This document shows positions 49,782-58,079 of a DNA stretch of 64,000 nt, in pieces (positions within the stretch are counted from its first letter, which is position 1; the number at the start of each line of letters is the position of its first letter). Source of the DNA: Fuscibacter oryzae (GTDB lineage Bacteria; Pseudomonadota; Alphaproteobacteria; Rhodobacterales; Rhodobacteraceae); contig NZ_JAESVP010000002.1 in NCBI RefSeq assembly GCF_016765795.1, positions 124,001 to 188,000 of the forward strand. The letters run 5' to 3'. The notes beneath the pieces were generated by a model. It searched no databases, was not told the origin of the DNA, and was given only the letters and a program-made list of their open reading frames with translations. The position numbers and the translations under genes are program-made.

Positions 49782-52468
49782 TGCCTTTCGACATCCTTGT
49801 CCTGTCGTGCTTCGTCTATGTGATCTTCCTGTTCGCTATCGCCTTTTTTGGCGAGCGGCGGGCACAACTGGGCGGCATGGGGTTTTTGCGGTCCCCGACC
49901 GTCTATACCCTGTCGCTGTCGATCTATTGCACCGCCTGGACGTTTTACGGCGCGGTCGGCTATGGCGCGCGGTCGGGGATCGAGTTCATGACGATCTACC
50001 TTGGCCCGACGCTGGTGTTCGTCGGCTGGTGGTGGATCCTGCGCAAGCTGGTGCGGATTGGCCGACAACAGCGCGTTACCTCGATCGCTGACCTGATCTC
50101 CTCTCGCTATGGCAAGTCGAATGGCTTGGGCGTTCTGGTCACGCTGATCGCCGTGGTGGCGGCAACGCCCTATATTGCGCTGCAATTGCAATCAGTTACG
50201 CTGTCATTCGCTGTTTTTTCCTCGGATCAGCCCGAAGGCTGGGCCACGCCGATCCGCGCCTCTACCGCCTTGTGGGTGGCGGGGGGGCTGGCGGTCTTTA
50301 CCATCCTGTTCGGCACCCGCAGGCTGGATGCCAAGGAACAGCACCACGGCATCGTCATCGCCATTGCGGTCGAGGCGGTGGTCAAGCTGGTGGCGCTGGT
50401 GGCGGTGGGCAGCTTTGTGGTCTGGGGGCTGGCGGGTGGCCCCGGTGCGGTGATTGACCGGATCGAGGCGGTCAACCTGCAAGGCTGGCAGTTGCAGCCG
50501 GGCCGCTGGGTCGGGCTGATCGCGCTATCGGCGGCGGCGGTGATCTGCCTGCCGCGGATGTTTCAGGTGCTGGTGGTGGAAAACGTTGATGAGCGCCACC
50601 TTGCCCGCGCAAGCTGGGCCTTTCCGCTCTATCTGTTCGCGATGTGCCTGTTCATCCTGCCCATCGCCATGGTGGGGCTGGAACAGATGCCCGCCGATAC
50701 CAACCCCGACATGATGGTGCTGACCCTGCCGCTTGCCCACGGGCAGGGCGCGTTGGCGATGCTGGCGTTTCTGGGCGGGTTTTCCTCGGCCACGTCCATG
50801 GTGATCGTGGAAACCGTGGCGCTGGCGACGATGCTTTCGAACCATGTCATCATGCCCTTGTGGCTGCATCTGCGGCCCGAGGCGACACGATCCGCCGACC
50901 TGCGCGGCGGTATTCTTCTGGCGCGGCGGCTGTCGATCATCGGGGTGCTGGGGCTGGGGCTGGCATATTACCGGCTGTCGGGCGGCTCTGCCGCGCTGGC
51001 CGCGATGGGGCTGATCGCCTTTGCCGGCATGGCGCAGGTGCTGCCCGCGCTGCTGGGAGGCATCTTCTGGCGCGGGGCCAGCCGGGTGGGGGCCATTCTG
51101 GGCCTGCTGACCGGCTTTGCCACCTGGGGCTGGACACTGTTTCTGCCCAGCTTTGGGCAGGATGCCGTCATTCCCGCGCAGGTCTTTGCCCTTGGCCCCT
51201 TTGGCCTGTCATGGCTGCGCCCCGAGGCGCTGTTCGGCACCGCGGCGATGGACCCGCTGATCCATTCCATTTTCTGGTCGCTGGCCCTGAACACCGCCGC
51301 GTTCTTTGCCGGTTCCATCCTGTCTTTCCCCGATCCGGTCGAACGTATTCAGGGGGCCGCCTTCGTCAACGCCTTTGATGCCGAGGCGCAGGGTGGCCGT
51401 CTGGGCTGGACCCATGGACAGGCCGAGCCGGAGGCGCTGCTGAACCTCGCCCAGCGGATTTTGGGCGAAGAGGCGCTGACCTTTTTCGAAACTGAAGCCC
51501 GCGCACAGGGGAAGGAAGGCTATCTGCCCGACATGACCCCCGCCTTCCTGACCGAGCTTGAACGCCGTCTGGCCGGGTCTTTGGGGGCAGCAACCGCCCA
51601 CGCCATGATCAGCCAGTTGTTCGGGCGCGCCACGGTGACGGTCGAAGACCTGATGGCCGTGGCCTCCGAGGCGGCGCAGATCGCCGAATATTCCGCGCGG
51701 CTGGAATCGAACCAGACCGAACTGACCCGCACCGCCCGCCAGTTGCGCGAGGTGAATGAAAAGCTGACCCAGCTTTCGGTGCAGAAGGATGCGTTCCTAA
51801 GCCAGATCAGCCACGAACTGCGCACGCCGATGACCTCGATCCGCGCCTTTTCCGAGATTCTGACCGAGGGCGATCTGCCCGCCCCGCAGGTGGCCGATTA
51901 TGGCCGGATCATCCATGAAGAGGCCAAGCGCCTGACCCGGCTGCTGGATGACCTGTTGGATCTGTCGGTTCTGGAAAACGGCGCGGTGCAGTTGAACCTT
52001 GGCCTTGCCCATCTGGGAGAACTTTTGGACCGTGCAGCGGCAGTGGCCAGCCAGACCCGCCCCGACCGCGCCTTTCGCATCGAACGCGATGTGACCACCG
52101 AAGAGATTTACCTGCGCACCGATGCCGACCGGCTGGTGCAGGTGTTCATCAACCTGATTTCCAACGCCCGGAAATATTGCGAGGCGAATCCCGGCGTGTT
52201 GCGCATTGCCATCCGCCATCGCGCGGGTCGCGTCACGGTGGATTTCATCGACAACGGGCGCGGTATTCCCAAGGAAAAGCAGGCGCTTATCTTTGAAAAG
52301 TTCGCCCGCCTGACCGACCAGACCAAGGCGGGCGGGGCCGGTCTGGGTCTTGCGATCTGCCGCGAGATCATGGCCAACCTTGGCGGCACCGTTGCCTATC
52401 TGCCGGGCCAGCGCGGCGCGGCTTTCCGTGTGACGCTGCCCCTGCGGTTGGAACGCAGCGCGGCCTGA
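49781..52468 (+). CDS. Sensor histidine kinase with N-terminal sodium/solute-symporter domain
   Basis: 895 residues. The N-terminal half (to about 500) has about 13 helices of the SSS symporter family, with YSLSLSIYCTAWTFYGAVG-like transport helices (sequence VYTLSLSIYCTAWTFYG). A linker/coiled coil (about 620-665) leads to HisKA with His678 in FLSQISHELRTP, then HATPase motifs (NLISNARKY, DNGRGIPKE, GGAGLGLAI). This CbrA/CrbS-type layout couples solute sensing or uptake to phosphorylation. No NtrC- or LuxR-type partner is adjacent; only the receiver protein 256 bp upstream. Confidence 0.9.
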   Translation: MPFDILVLSCFVYVIFLFAIAFFGERRAQLGGMGFLRSPTVYTLSLSIYCTAWTFYGAVGYGARSGIEFMTIYLGPTLVFVGWWWILRKLVRIGRQQRVTSIADLISSRYGKSNGLGVLVTLIAVVAATPYIALQLQSVTLSFAVFSSDQPEGWATPIRASTALWVAGGLAVFTILFGTRRLDAKEQHHGIVIAIAVEAVVKLVALVAVGSFVVWGLAGGPGAVIDRIEAVNLQGWQLQPGRWVGLIALSAAAVICLPRMFQVLVVENVDERHLARASWAFPLYLFAMCLFILPIAMVGLEQMPADTNPDMMVLTLPLAHGQGALAMLAFLGGFSSATSMVIVETVALATMLSNHVIMPLWLHLRPEATRSADLRGGILLARRLSIIGVLGLGLAYYRLSGGSAALAAMGLIAFAGMAQVLPALLGGIFWRGASRVGAILGLLTGFATWGWTLFLPSFGQDAVIPAQVFALGPFGLSWLRPEALFGTAAMDPLIHSIFWSLALNTAAFFAGSILSFPDPVERIQGAAFVNAFDAEAQGGRLGWTHGQAEPEALLNLAQRILGEEALTFFETEARAQGKEGYLPDMTPAFLTELERRLAGSLGAATAHAMISQLFGRATVTVEDLMAVASEAAQIAEYSARLESNQTELTRTARQLREVNEKLTQLSVQKDAFLSQISHELRTPMTSIRAFSEILTEGDLPAPQVADYGRIIHEEAKRLTRLLDDLLDLSVLENGAVQLNLGLAHLGELLDRAAAVASQTRPDRAFRIERDVTTEEIYLRTDADRLVQVFINLISNARKYCEANPGVLRIAIRHRAGRVTVDFIDNGRGIPKEKQALIFEKFARLTDQTKAGGAGLGLAICREIMANLGGTVAYLPGQRGAAFRVTLPLRLERSAA

Positions 52469-52483
52469 CGCAGCCCTTGGTTG

Positions 52484-52498
52484 TAAACCATTCGGTAA
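52484..52498 (+). promoter_or_regulatory. CtrA-like motif before the FliM/FliN-like gene
   Basis: TAAACCATTCGGTAA resembles the TTAACCAT half-site and TTAA-N7-TTAA spacing of CtrA boxes, with mismatches. It lies about 46 bp before the FliM/FliN-like start. CtrA controls flagellar genes in this order, so the match is suggestive but weak. Confidence 0.3.
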
Positions 52499-52544
52499 GC
52501 TCGTTGCCCTAGGCTTTCGTCAGGGTTGCAGGAAAGGGCGCAGA

Positions 52545-53519
52545 ATGGCTGAGATGAGCGTGATCCGGCGAAAGCTTGCGGCAGCGCGGGCGGCGATGGC
52601 CGAAGGCACGCCGGGGGCCGACCGGGGCTGGCGGCTCGCGCTGGCCCGCGCCGCGCGCGATGCGATGAAGCTGCCGCTGGAGGTGCCGTCGCTGCGCCTG
52701 TCGCGCGCCTCTTTGGCCGAACTGTTGGAGATGCCCGCAGACCGTGCCCTGTTCGCGGTGCTGGAAGGGCCGGCAGAGGGGATGGGGCTGTTGGTCATCT
52801 CGCCCCCCATCCTGCAAGGCATGATCGAGCAGCAAACTTTGGGCCGGGTGCAGTCCCACGCCGCCAGCCCGCGCAAACCCACCCGCACCGATGCCGCCAT
52901 GGTTGCGGGCCTGATCGATGCCGCCCTTGTCGGGCTGGAACAAACCCTTGCCCAAGAGGCCGATCTGGTCTGGGCGGGCGGGTTTCGCTATGCCAGCTTT
53001 CTTGACGATCCGCGCCCCCTTGGCCTGCTGCTGGAAGATTTCAGCTACCGCATTCTTCAGGCAGAGGTGTCGCTGGCCCATGGCGTCCGCACGGGTCAGG
53101 TGCTGCTGGCCCTGCCGGCCGAAGGACGGGGCGCGATGCCAAGCTATCCCGCGCCCGAAACGCAGGACGATACCGACGCTCCCGCCTTTGCCAGCGCGCT
53201 GGCCGAACGGGTTGAGGGCGCCACATCCGAACTGCAGGCCGCGCTGACCCGGGTGACGCTGCCCTTGGCCACAATAATGTCGCTGCGCGTGGGCGAGGTG
53301 ATGGCCCTGCCGACCGCCGCGCTGGATCATATCAGCATCGAAGGGACCGATGGTCGAACCGTCGGGCTGGCGAAACTTGGCCAAAACCGCGGAATGCGCG
53401 CCCTGCGCGTCACCCGCTCTGTCGGGCAGGACGGCACGGCGACCGGGCAGGCAGAGGTGCAGGCTGGTAACCTGATTGTGCCGATGGCCATGCCCGAGCA
53501 GATGCGGCAGGCGGGTTGA
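52545..53519 (+). CDS. FliM/FliN-family (SpoA domain) protein
   Basis: 324 residues. N-terminal part resembles the middle domain of FliM (LEMPADRALFAVLEG, QGMIEQQTLGRV), and the last about 90 residues are a SpoA fold (TRVTLPLATIMSLRVGEVMALP, then EVQAGNLIVPMAM) as in the C-ring switch proteins. No other flagellar gene is nearby, so it is an isolated switch-like subunit. GGAAAGG lies upstream of the ATG. Confidence 0.8.
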   Translation: MAEMSVIRRKLAAARAAMAEGTPGADRGWRLALARAARDAMKLPLEVPSLRLSRASLAELLEMPADRALFAVLEGPAEGMGLLVISPPILQGMIEQQTLGRVQSHAASPRKPTRTDAAMVAGLIDAALVGLEQTLAQEADLVWAGGFRYASFLDDPRPLGLLLEDFSYRILQAEVSLAHGVRTGQVLLALPAEGRGAMPSYPAPETQDDTDAPAFASALAERVEGATSELQAALTRVTLPLATIMSLRVGEVMALPTAALDHISIEGTDGRTVGLAKLGQNRGMRALRVTRSVGQDGTATGQAEVQAGNLIVPMAMPEQMRQAG

Positions 53520-53581
53520 ACCTGACCGCGGCCACCCATCACTGGTCGTGGCAATAAAGGCCTCTCCCCGGACGGTGCGTC

Positions 53582-53602
53582 TCCTCCCTGCTATGGGGAG
53601 GA
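53582..53602. terminator. Hairpin between FliM/FliN-like gene and the sulfur cluster
   Basis: Arms TCCTCCC (53582-53588) and GGGAGGA (53596-53602) with a 7-nt loop in the 95-bp gap between convergent genes. No strong T-run on either side. Confidence 0.5.
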
Positions 53603-53614
53603 AACATCGACGGC

Positions 53615-54484
53615 TTAACCCTGCTCGGCCGCAGCCTCGATCAAACCGCGCAGCGGGGCGTGGTTGTAACCGAACCTCGCGGTGTTGGCGATCATCTCAT
53701 CCACCGGCAGCTTGCCCGCGTTCATCAGCATCCAGACAATCGCGCTGCGGTTGCCCGACGCGCAATAGGTGAACACCGGCCCGGTCGCCCCGGCCACCGC
53801 CTGTTCCTGCACGGCCACGTTCTCGGCCGTCATGGCACCCGGCAACACCGGGTTGATGACAAAGGTCAGCCCCAGCGCCTCGGCCGCCGCCTTCATCGCC
53901 TCGGCCTGCAAGGGCGTGGGAATTTCGCCATCGGGGCGGTTGTCGATGATGGTGGTGTAACCGGCCGCCTTCAGGGCGGGCAGGTCCGAAGGGTCGATCT
54001 GGGGCGAGACGGCGTAATCGGGGGTAAGCGCGCGGATTTCCATGGCACTCCTGCGGGATGTCAGCGTTTCAATGCGCCGGGACAGCGCGGGTGCGGCGAC
54101 CATACCCGCGACCATTGCCAGAAGAAAGACCAGACCGCCCAGCCCGCCGTAAGTGGCCGAGGCCAGCGCTGGTCCGGGGCACAGACCCGCCAGCGCCCAG
54201 CCCATGCCGAACAGCACTGCGCCAATTACCAGCTTTGGCCCCACCTCGGGCCGGGGCGGTTCGGGGAAGGGGCCGCCCAGAACCGGATGGTACATGCGTG
54301 CAGCCACCCGCCAGGCAACTGCCATCGGCACGATTGCCCCGCTCATTACAAAGGCCAGCGTCGCATCCCACTGGCCGAACACATCCAGCCAGCCCTGCAC
54401 CTTCAACGTGTCGGTCATCCCCGACACCCACAGCCCCGCGCCAAAGATGGCACCGGCCAGCGCGGCAAACCCCGTGCGCCGCAT
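53615..54484 (-). CDS. DUF6691-like membrane protein fused in frame to TIGR01244-family sulfur transferase
   Basis: 289 residues from the ATG at 54484 (ATGA with yeeE). Residues 1 to about 140 have four helices with GWALAGLCPGPALAS, the second half of a YeeE/YedE thiosulfate-type transporter. From Met148 (54043) a TIGR01244/DUF442 domain follows: MEIRALTPDYAVSPQI to a catalytic-type CASGNRS loop. No stop lies between them. A GCAGGAG site precedes the internal ATG at 54043, so a separate 142-residue enzyme could also be made. Roles are probably sulfur handling with the MBL hydrolase. Confidence 0.82.
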   Translation of the reverse strand: MRRTGFAALAGAIFGAGLWVSGMTDTLKVQGWLDVFGQWDATLAFVMSGAIVPMAVAWRVAARMYHPVLGGPFPEPPRPEVGPKLVIGAVLFGMGWALAGLCPGPALASATYGGLGGLVFLLAMVAGMVAAPALSRRIETLTSRRSAMEIRALTPDYAVSPQIDPSDLPALKAAGYTTIIDNRPDGEIPTPLQAEAMKAAAEALGLTFVINPVLPGAMTAENVAVQEQAVAGATGPVFTYCASGNRSAIVWMLMNAGKLPVDEMIANTARFGYNHAPLRGLIEAAAEQG

Positions 54485-54909
54485 CAGATCACCCCAAAGC
54501 CGTGGCGCAAGACCGCCACCGTGATGCCGCCCGCCAGCACATAGAACACCGTCGCCACGATGCCGCGCAGCGACAGGCGCGAAATGCCGCACACGCCGTG
54601 GCCCGAGGTGCAGCCGTTGCTGACCCGCGTGCCCACGCCCACCAGCAAACCACCCAACACGATCACCAGCCAGTTGCCGGTCAGATGCGTCGCCCCGCCA
54701 AAGGCCAGCGCCAGCAGGCCCGGCACCGCGACCACCCCGGCGACAAAGGCCGCCCGTTCTGCCCATGTGCCCCAGCCGCTGCCATCTACCAACCCGCCAA
54801 GGATGCCAGACATCCCCATCACCCGGCCATTCACCAGCAGATAAAGCGCCGCCGCGCTGCCGATCAATAGCCCGCCGCACAGGCCCCAAACCCAGGATGC
54901 CAGCATCAT
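54484..54909 (-). CDS. YeeE/YedE-family sulfur transport protein
   Basis: 141 residues with four helices and the signature NGCTSGHGVCG carrying Cys100 and Cys107, the cysteines that relay thiosulfate/persulfide in YeeE. Start at 54909 (a second ATG is 3 bp later). It is one half of a split transporter whose other half is the overlapping next gene. It lies 7 bp after the MBL hydrolase gene. Confidence 0.88.
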   Translation of the reverse strand: MMLASWVWGLCGGLLIGSAAALYLLVNGRVMGMSGILGGLVDGSGWGTWAERAAFVAGVVAVPGLLALAFGGATHLTGNWLVIVLGGLLVGVGTRVSNGCTSGHGVCGISRLSLRGIVATVFYVLAGGITVAVLRHGFGVI

Positions 54910-54916
54910 TTCCCCC

Positions 54917-55792
54917 TTACAGCCCGTTCACCGGCACCTTCAGATAACTTGTCCCGTTGTCCTCTGGTTCCGGCAAATGCCCCGCCCGCATATTGATCTG
55001 CAAGGACGGGATGATCAGCCGCGGCATCGCCAGCGTCGCATCGCGCTTTTGGCGCAGGGCCACAAAATCTTCGCGCGTGTGGCCCGCGCCGACATGCACG
55101 TTCAGTGCCTTTTGCGCACCGACGGTGGTTTCCCAGGCAAAGTCCTCGCGCCCCGGTGCCTTGTAGTCGTGGCCGACGAAAATCCGCGTCTCCTCTGGCA
55201 GCGTGAGGATCTTCTGGACCGAAGCCCACATCACCTCTGCCGATCCGCCGGGAAAATCGCAGCGGGCCGTACCGAAATCGGGCATGAACAGCGTGTCGCC
55301 GACAAAGGCCGCATCGCCGATCACATAGGTCAGGCAAGCGGGTGTGTGGCCGGGGGTGTGCAGGACCTCGCCGCGCAACTGGCCGATCATCACCACATCG
55401 CCGTCACGGAACAGTCGGTCGAACTGGCTGCCGTCACGCTGAAACCTTGTGCCTTCGTTGAAAATCTTGCCGAAGGTTTCCTGTATCACGGTGATGCGGT
55501 CACCGATGCCGACCTTGCCGCCCAGCCGCTCTTGCAGATAGGGCGCGGCAGACAGGTGGTCGGCGTGAACATGAGTTTCCAAGATCCACTCTACCTTCAA
55601 GCCCTGCGCCGTCACCCAATCGGCCACGGCATCGGCCGACCGGGTATCGGTGCGCCCCGAGGCATAGTCGAAATCGAGCACCGAATCGATGATCGCGCAA
55701 CTGTTGCCTTCTGGGTCGCGCACGACATAGGTGATGGTGTTGGTTGCTTCGTCGAAAAAGCCCTGCACGGCAGGGGTGGCGGTTCGGGGCAT
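54917..55792 (-). CDS. MBL-fold hydrolase, persulfide dioxygenase/Blh-like
   Basis: 291 residues from the ATG at 55792, which has GGAGG upstream; an earlier ATG at 55828 is possible. Metal motif His74-x-His76-x-Asp78-His79 (THVHADH), later HTPGHTPAC, and VGDTLFMPDFG with the GHD at IFVGHDYKAPG. It matches the ETHE1/BLH type, which oxidises glutathione persulfide. It heads a sulfur cluster with YeeE and TIGR01244 proteins. Confidence 0.88.
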   Translation of the reverse strand: MPRTATPAVQGFFDEATNTITYVVRDPEGNSCAIIDSVLDFDYASGRTDTRSADAVADWVTAQGLKVEWILETHVHADHLSAAPYLQERLGGKVGIGDRITVIQETFGKIFNEGTRFQRDGSQFDRLFRDGDVVMIGQLRGEVLHTPGHTPACLTYVIGDAAFVGDTLFMPDFGTARCDFPGGSAEVMWASVQKILTLPEETRIFVGHDYKAPGREDFAWETTVGAQKALNVHVGAGHTREDFVALRQKRDATLAMPRLIIPSLQINMRAGHLPEPEDNGTSYLKVPVNGL

Positions 55793-55916
55793 GGCGGCCT
55801 CCATGGTCTGGCGCAGTATCTCAGGCATATGCGGCCTTTGTCATGCGATGATTGATGCAGGTCAAGGAAAGCAATTCACCCTCTGGTTACCGTGCCTGCA
55901 AGAGAAGGAGTTTGCC

Positions 55917-56234
55917 ATGACAACCGTCGCCCAAAGAAAGCAGCAGTTGCTTGACCGGCTTTCGGCCCTGCAAAACCGGCTGACCGCGGTGGAGGCCGAA
56001 ATCGCGACCCACGACGAAAAGGACTGGGAAGAGCAGGCGACAGAGCGCGAAGGCGATGAGGTTCTGGAATCCATCGGCCTGAGCGGGCAGGCCGAAATTC
56101 GCCAGATCGAGGCTGCGCTGCACCGGATCGAGACCGACGACTACGGATTTTGTGCTAAATGCGGGGCAGAGATCGGTCAGGAGCGGCTGGACGTGCTGCC
56201 GCAAACGCCGTTCTGCCGCAGCTGTGCCAACTGA
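55917..56234 (+). CDS. TraR/DksA-family C4 zinc-finger protein
   Basis: 105 residues from the ATG at 55917 (GAAGGAG upstream). A coiled-coil N-terminus (MTTVAQRKQQLLDRLSALQ) is followed by the C4 finger CAKCGAE...CRSC. Such proteins modulate RNA polymerase in the secondary channel, but this short form may differ. Divergent from the MBL gene. Confidence 0.85.
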   Translation: MTTVAQRKQQLLDRLSALQNRLTAVEAEIATHDEKDWEEQATEREGDEVLESIGLSGQAEIRQIEAALHRIETDDYGFCAKCGAEIGQERLDVLPQTPFCRSCAN

Positions 56235-56254
56235 CCAAACGGGGGAGAGATGCG

Positions 56255-56458
56255 ATGAAAACCAACAGCGAAATCGAAGCCATGGCCAAGGCTGCCGGAG
56301 AGGTGACAGCGGCGGCTTTTGCCGGTCAGGCGGCAGGGCTGGGGCTGTTGCTGGCCGAAATGCAGGCGCTGGCGCAGATGATGCCGGGCAGCACGGCGCC
56401 TTTGCCGGAACGCGATCAGGCCGAGATCGAGGCCGATTTCGACAATATGCCCGTCTGA
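56255..56458 (+). CDS. Small hypothetical protein
   Basis: 67 residues, alpha-helical and acidic at the C-terminus (RDQAEIEADFDNMPV). GGGGGAGA lies upstream. Located 20 bp after the DksA-like stop, so probably co-transcribed. No family recognised. Confidence 0.55.
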   Translation: MKTNSEIEAMAKAAGEVTAAAFAGQAAGLGLLLAEMQALAQMMPGSTAPLPERDQAEIEADFDNMPV

Positions 56459-56477
56459 ACCTGCCCGGTCTGAGGCC

Positions 56478-56494
56478 GGGTCTGAAACAGACCC
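56478..56494. terminator. Hairpin between convergent small genes
   Basis: Perfect 7-bp arms GGGTCTG and CAGACCC with AAA loop (56478-56494), ending the DksA-like unit and the convergent membrane-protein gene. Confidence 0.6.
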
Positions 56495-56510
56495 TCTGGA
56501 TTGCCCGCCC

Positions 56511-56738
56511 CTACGACAGGGCAATCCCCATCACCACCGCCATCAGCCCCAGTGCGGAAACGCCCAAGGCCCCCAGGTTCAGCATCACCACCCGTTGCAG
56601 CCGGGCGCGCAGCGCGTCATCGGGCAGGCCCGCCTTGCGCAGCCGCATCGCCAGCACGATGCACCACACCAGACCGGCAATGCCCGCCAGCGTCAATGCC
56701 GCGCCGATCCAGATCAGAAGTCCCATAGCCACCCCCAT
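56511..56738 (-). CDS. Small two-helix membrane protein
   Basis: 75 residues (or 71 from the ATG at 56726). Two helices (about 8-30 and 49-70) around a basic loop RLRKAGLPDDALRARLQRV. No named family recognised. Confidence 0.65.
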   Translation of the reverse strand: MGVAMGLLIWIGAALTLAGIAGLVWCIVLAMRLRKAGLPDDALRARLQRVVMLNLGALGVSALGLMAVVMGIALS

Positions 56739-56757
56739 TGGAATTTTCTTCGCCTAA

Positions 56758-56806
56758 CCGCTTGCGCAGGCCCGCGCAAGCGGCCTTGCCCCGCTTGCGC
56801 GGGCCT
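56758..56806. repeat. GCTTGCGC hairpin repeats in a divergent gap
   Basis: Perfect 10-bp arms CCGCTTGCGC (56758-56767) and GCGCAAGCGG (56774-56783), followed by a third copy of CCGCTTGCGC (56791-56800). The gap lies between the small membrane gene and gapR. Confidence 0.55.
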
Positions 56807-56856
56807 GCCCGGAAAGGGTAGGGAAGGCCCGAGCAGTTTTCATCCCAGAGGCCAAG

Positions 56857-57102
56857 ATGTCCGATCCCTATAATGTCACCGCTGACGAGCTGAAGCAGTT
56901 CATCGAACGCTTTGAACATCTGGAGGCGGAAAAGAAAGATCTTGCCGAACAGCAGAAAGAGCTGATGGCAGAGGCCAAGGGCCGCGGCTATGACACCAAG
57001 ATTCTGCGCAAGATCGTCGCGCTGCGCAAACGCCAGCCCGATGACATCGCCGAGGAAGAGGCGGTGCTGGAACTGTACAAGCAGGCCCTCGGGATGCAGT
57101 GA
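56857..57102 (+). CDS. gapR: GapR-family (DUF2312) nucleoid-associated protein
   Basis: 81 residues matching GapR length: a basic, mostly helical chain with LKQFIERFEHLEAEKKDLAE and KGRGYDTKILRKIVALRKR. In Caulobacter GapR clamps overtwisted DNA ahead of polymerases. It is monocistronic. Confidence 0.92.
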   Translation: MSDPYNVTADELKQFIERFEHLEAEKKDLAEQQKELMAEAKGRGYDTKILRKIVALRKRQPDDIAEEEAVLELYKQALGMQ

Positions 57103-57120
57103 CGCCCCTCATGGCCCCAT

Positions 57121-57993
57121 TCAGGGCGCCATGAAATCCACGCCGTCCATTCCGGCAATCTCGGCCACATCGGCCTCGTACAGCGCGTTGAGGTGGGCAA
57201 CCACCTCATCCGTCCAGCCCGGCATCTCGATGTTCATGTTGATCCGCTCTGGCAGGGCGAATTTGTCGAGGAAGGCCGAAACCACCCGGCGGCGTTGCAG
57301 GATGTTCTGCGGCGGATGCTTGTCAAGATAGGCGCTCAGCCGCACCATCCCTTCGCCCGACATCAGCGTGGCCAGCAATTCATCCTCGCCGGTCAAGGGC
57401 ACATCGGCAGGCAGGCCAGAGACGGCGCGCAGCACCTCTGGCCAGATCAGCGGCGTATCCTCATCGCACCACACGGTCAGGGGCGCTTGCGGGTTGGCGT
57501 CGCGGATGCGCCGGATCACCACCGACCAGCGCAGCGCGAACAGATCGGTGCCCTCCATGAAAGCCTCATAGCTTTCGGGTTTCAGCCGGTCATACAGCAG
57601 CGGCACAAAGGTGGCCGGGCTGCGGATCGCCAGATGAAATTCAGCGTCTATCTGTGGGAATATCTGTGAGAACGCCCGCACCCGGCCCCCGGCCGAGGGG
57701 TAAAGCGACTTTTTCATCGCCCAGGTCGGCAGCGCCATGAAACTGTCCCATGACAGGATCAGCCGGTCGGCCTTGTCCTCCGCCATGATCTCTTCCAGAA
57801 TCAGCGCCTGTTCTTCAATCGTCGCCGCGTCGCCCTTCAGCCGGATCGCGGTGTCCCGCAAAAGGGCGCGAAACCGGCGGGTGGGCGGCACGGCAATGGA
57901 ATGGTCGGCCAGCGCATCGCGGTTGGCCAGCAGACATTTCAGCAAGCGCTCCTCATCGGTGAAATGAGCGCCAAGATGATAGACGATCCGCAT
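57121..57993 (-). CDS. Sulfotransferase-like protein with a degenerate phosphate-binding loop
   Basis: 290 residues from the ATG at 57993. The first lines, MRIVYHLGAHFTDEERLLKC, follow the layout of the bacterial sulfotransferase loop (GxHKTGTTxLQ) but lack its Thr/Ser residues, so PAPS binding is doubtful. The rest is helical, without other motifs I can name. It is divergent from the FbpB-like permease across 86 bp. Confidence 0.6.
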   Translation of the reverse strand: MRIVYHLGAHFTDEERLLKCLLANRDALADHSIAVPPTRRFRALLRDTAIRLKGDAATIEEQALILEEIMAEDKADRLILSWDSFMALPTWAMKKSLYPSAGGRVRAFSQIFPQIDAEFHLAIRSPATFVPLLYDRLKPESYEAFMEGTDLFALRWSVVIRRIRDANPQAPLTVWCDEDTPLIWPEVLRAVSGLPADVPLTGEDELLATLMSGEGMVRLSAYLDKHPPQNILQRRRVVSAFLDKFALPERINMNIEMPGWTDEVVAHLNALYEADVAEIAGMDGVDFMAP

Positions 57994-58079
57994 CCTGCCC
58001 CGGTCTTTCTTGTTCTTGCTTTGGCCGGAATATACCGGGTTTTCTGGACAGGGGAACCGCCTTCCTGTAAGCCGCGCCC

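Noticed and set aside
53615-54889. Longer version of the DUF6691-like fusion starting at 54889
   Set aside because: The extra N-terminal codons overlap the yeeE gene in another frame and are Gly/Arg-rich; the ATGA-coupled start at 54484 is better.
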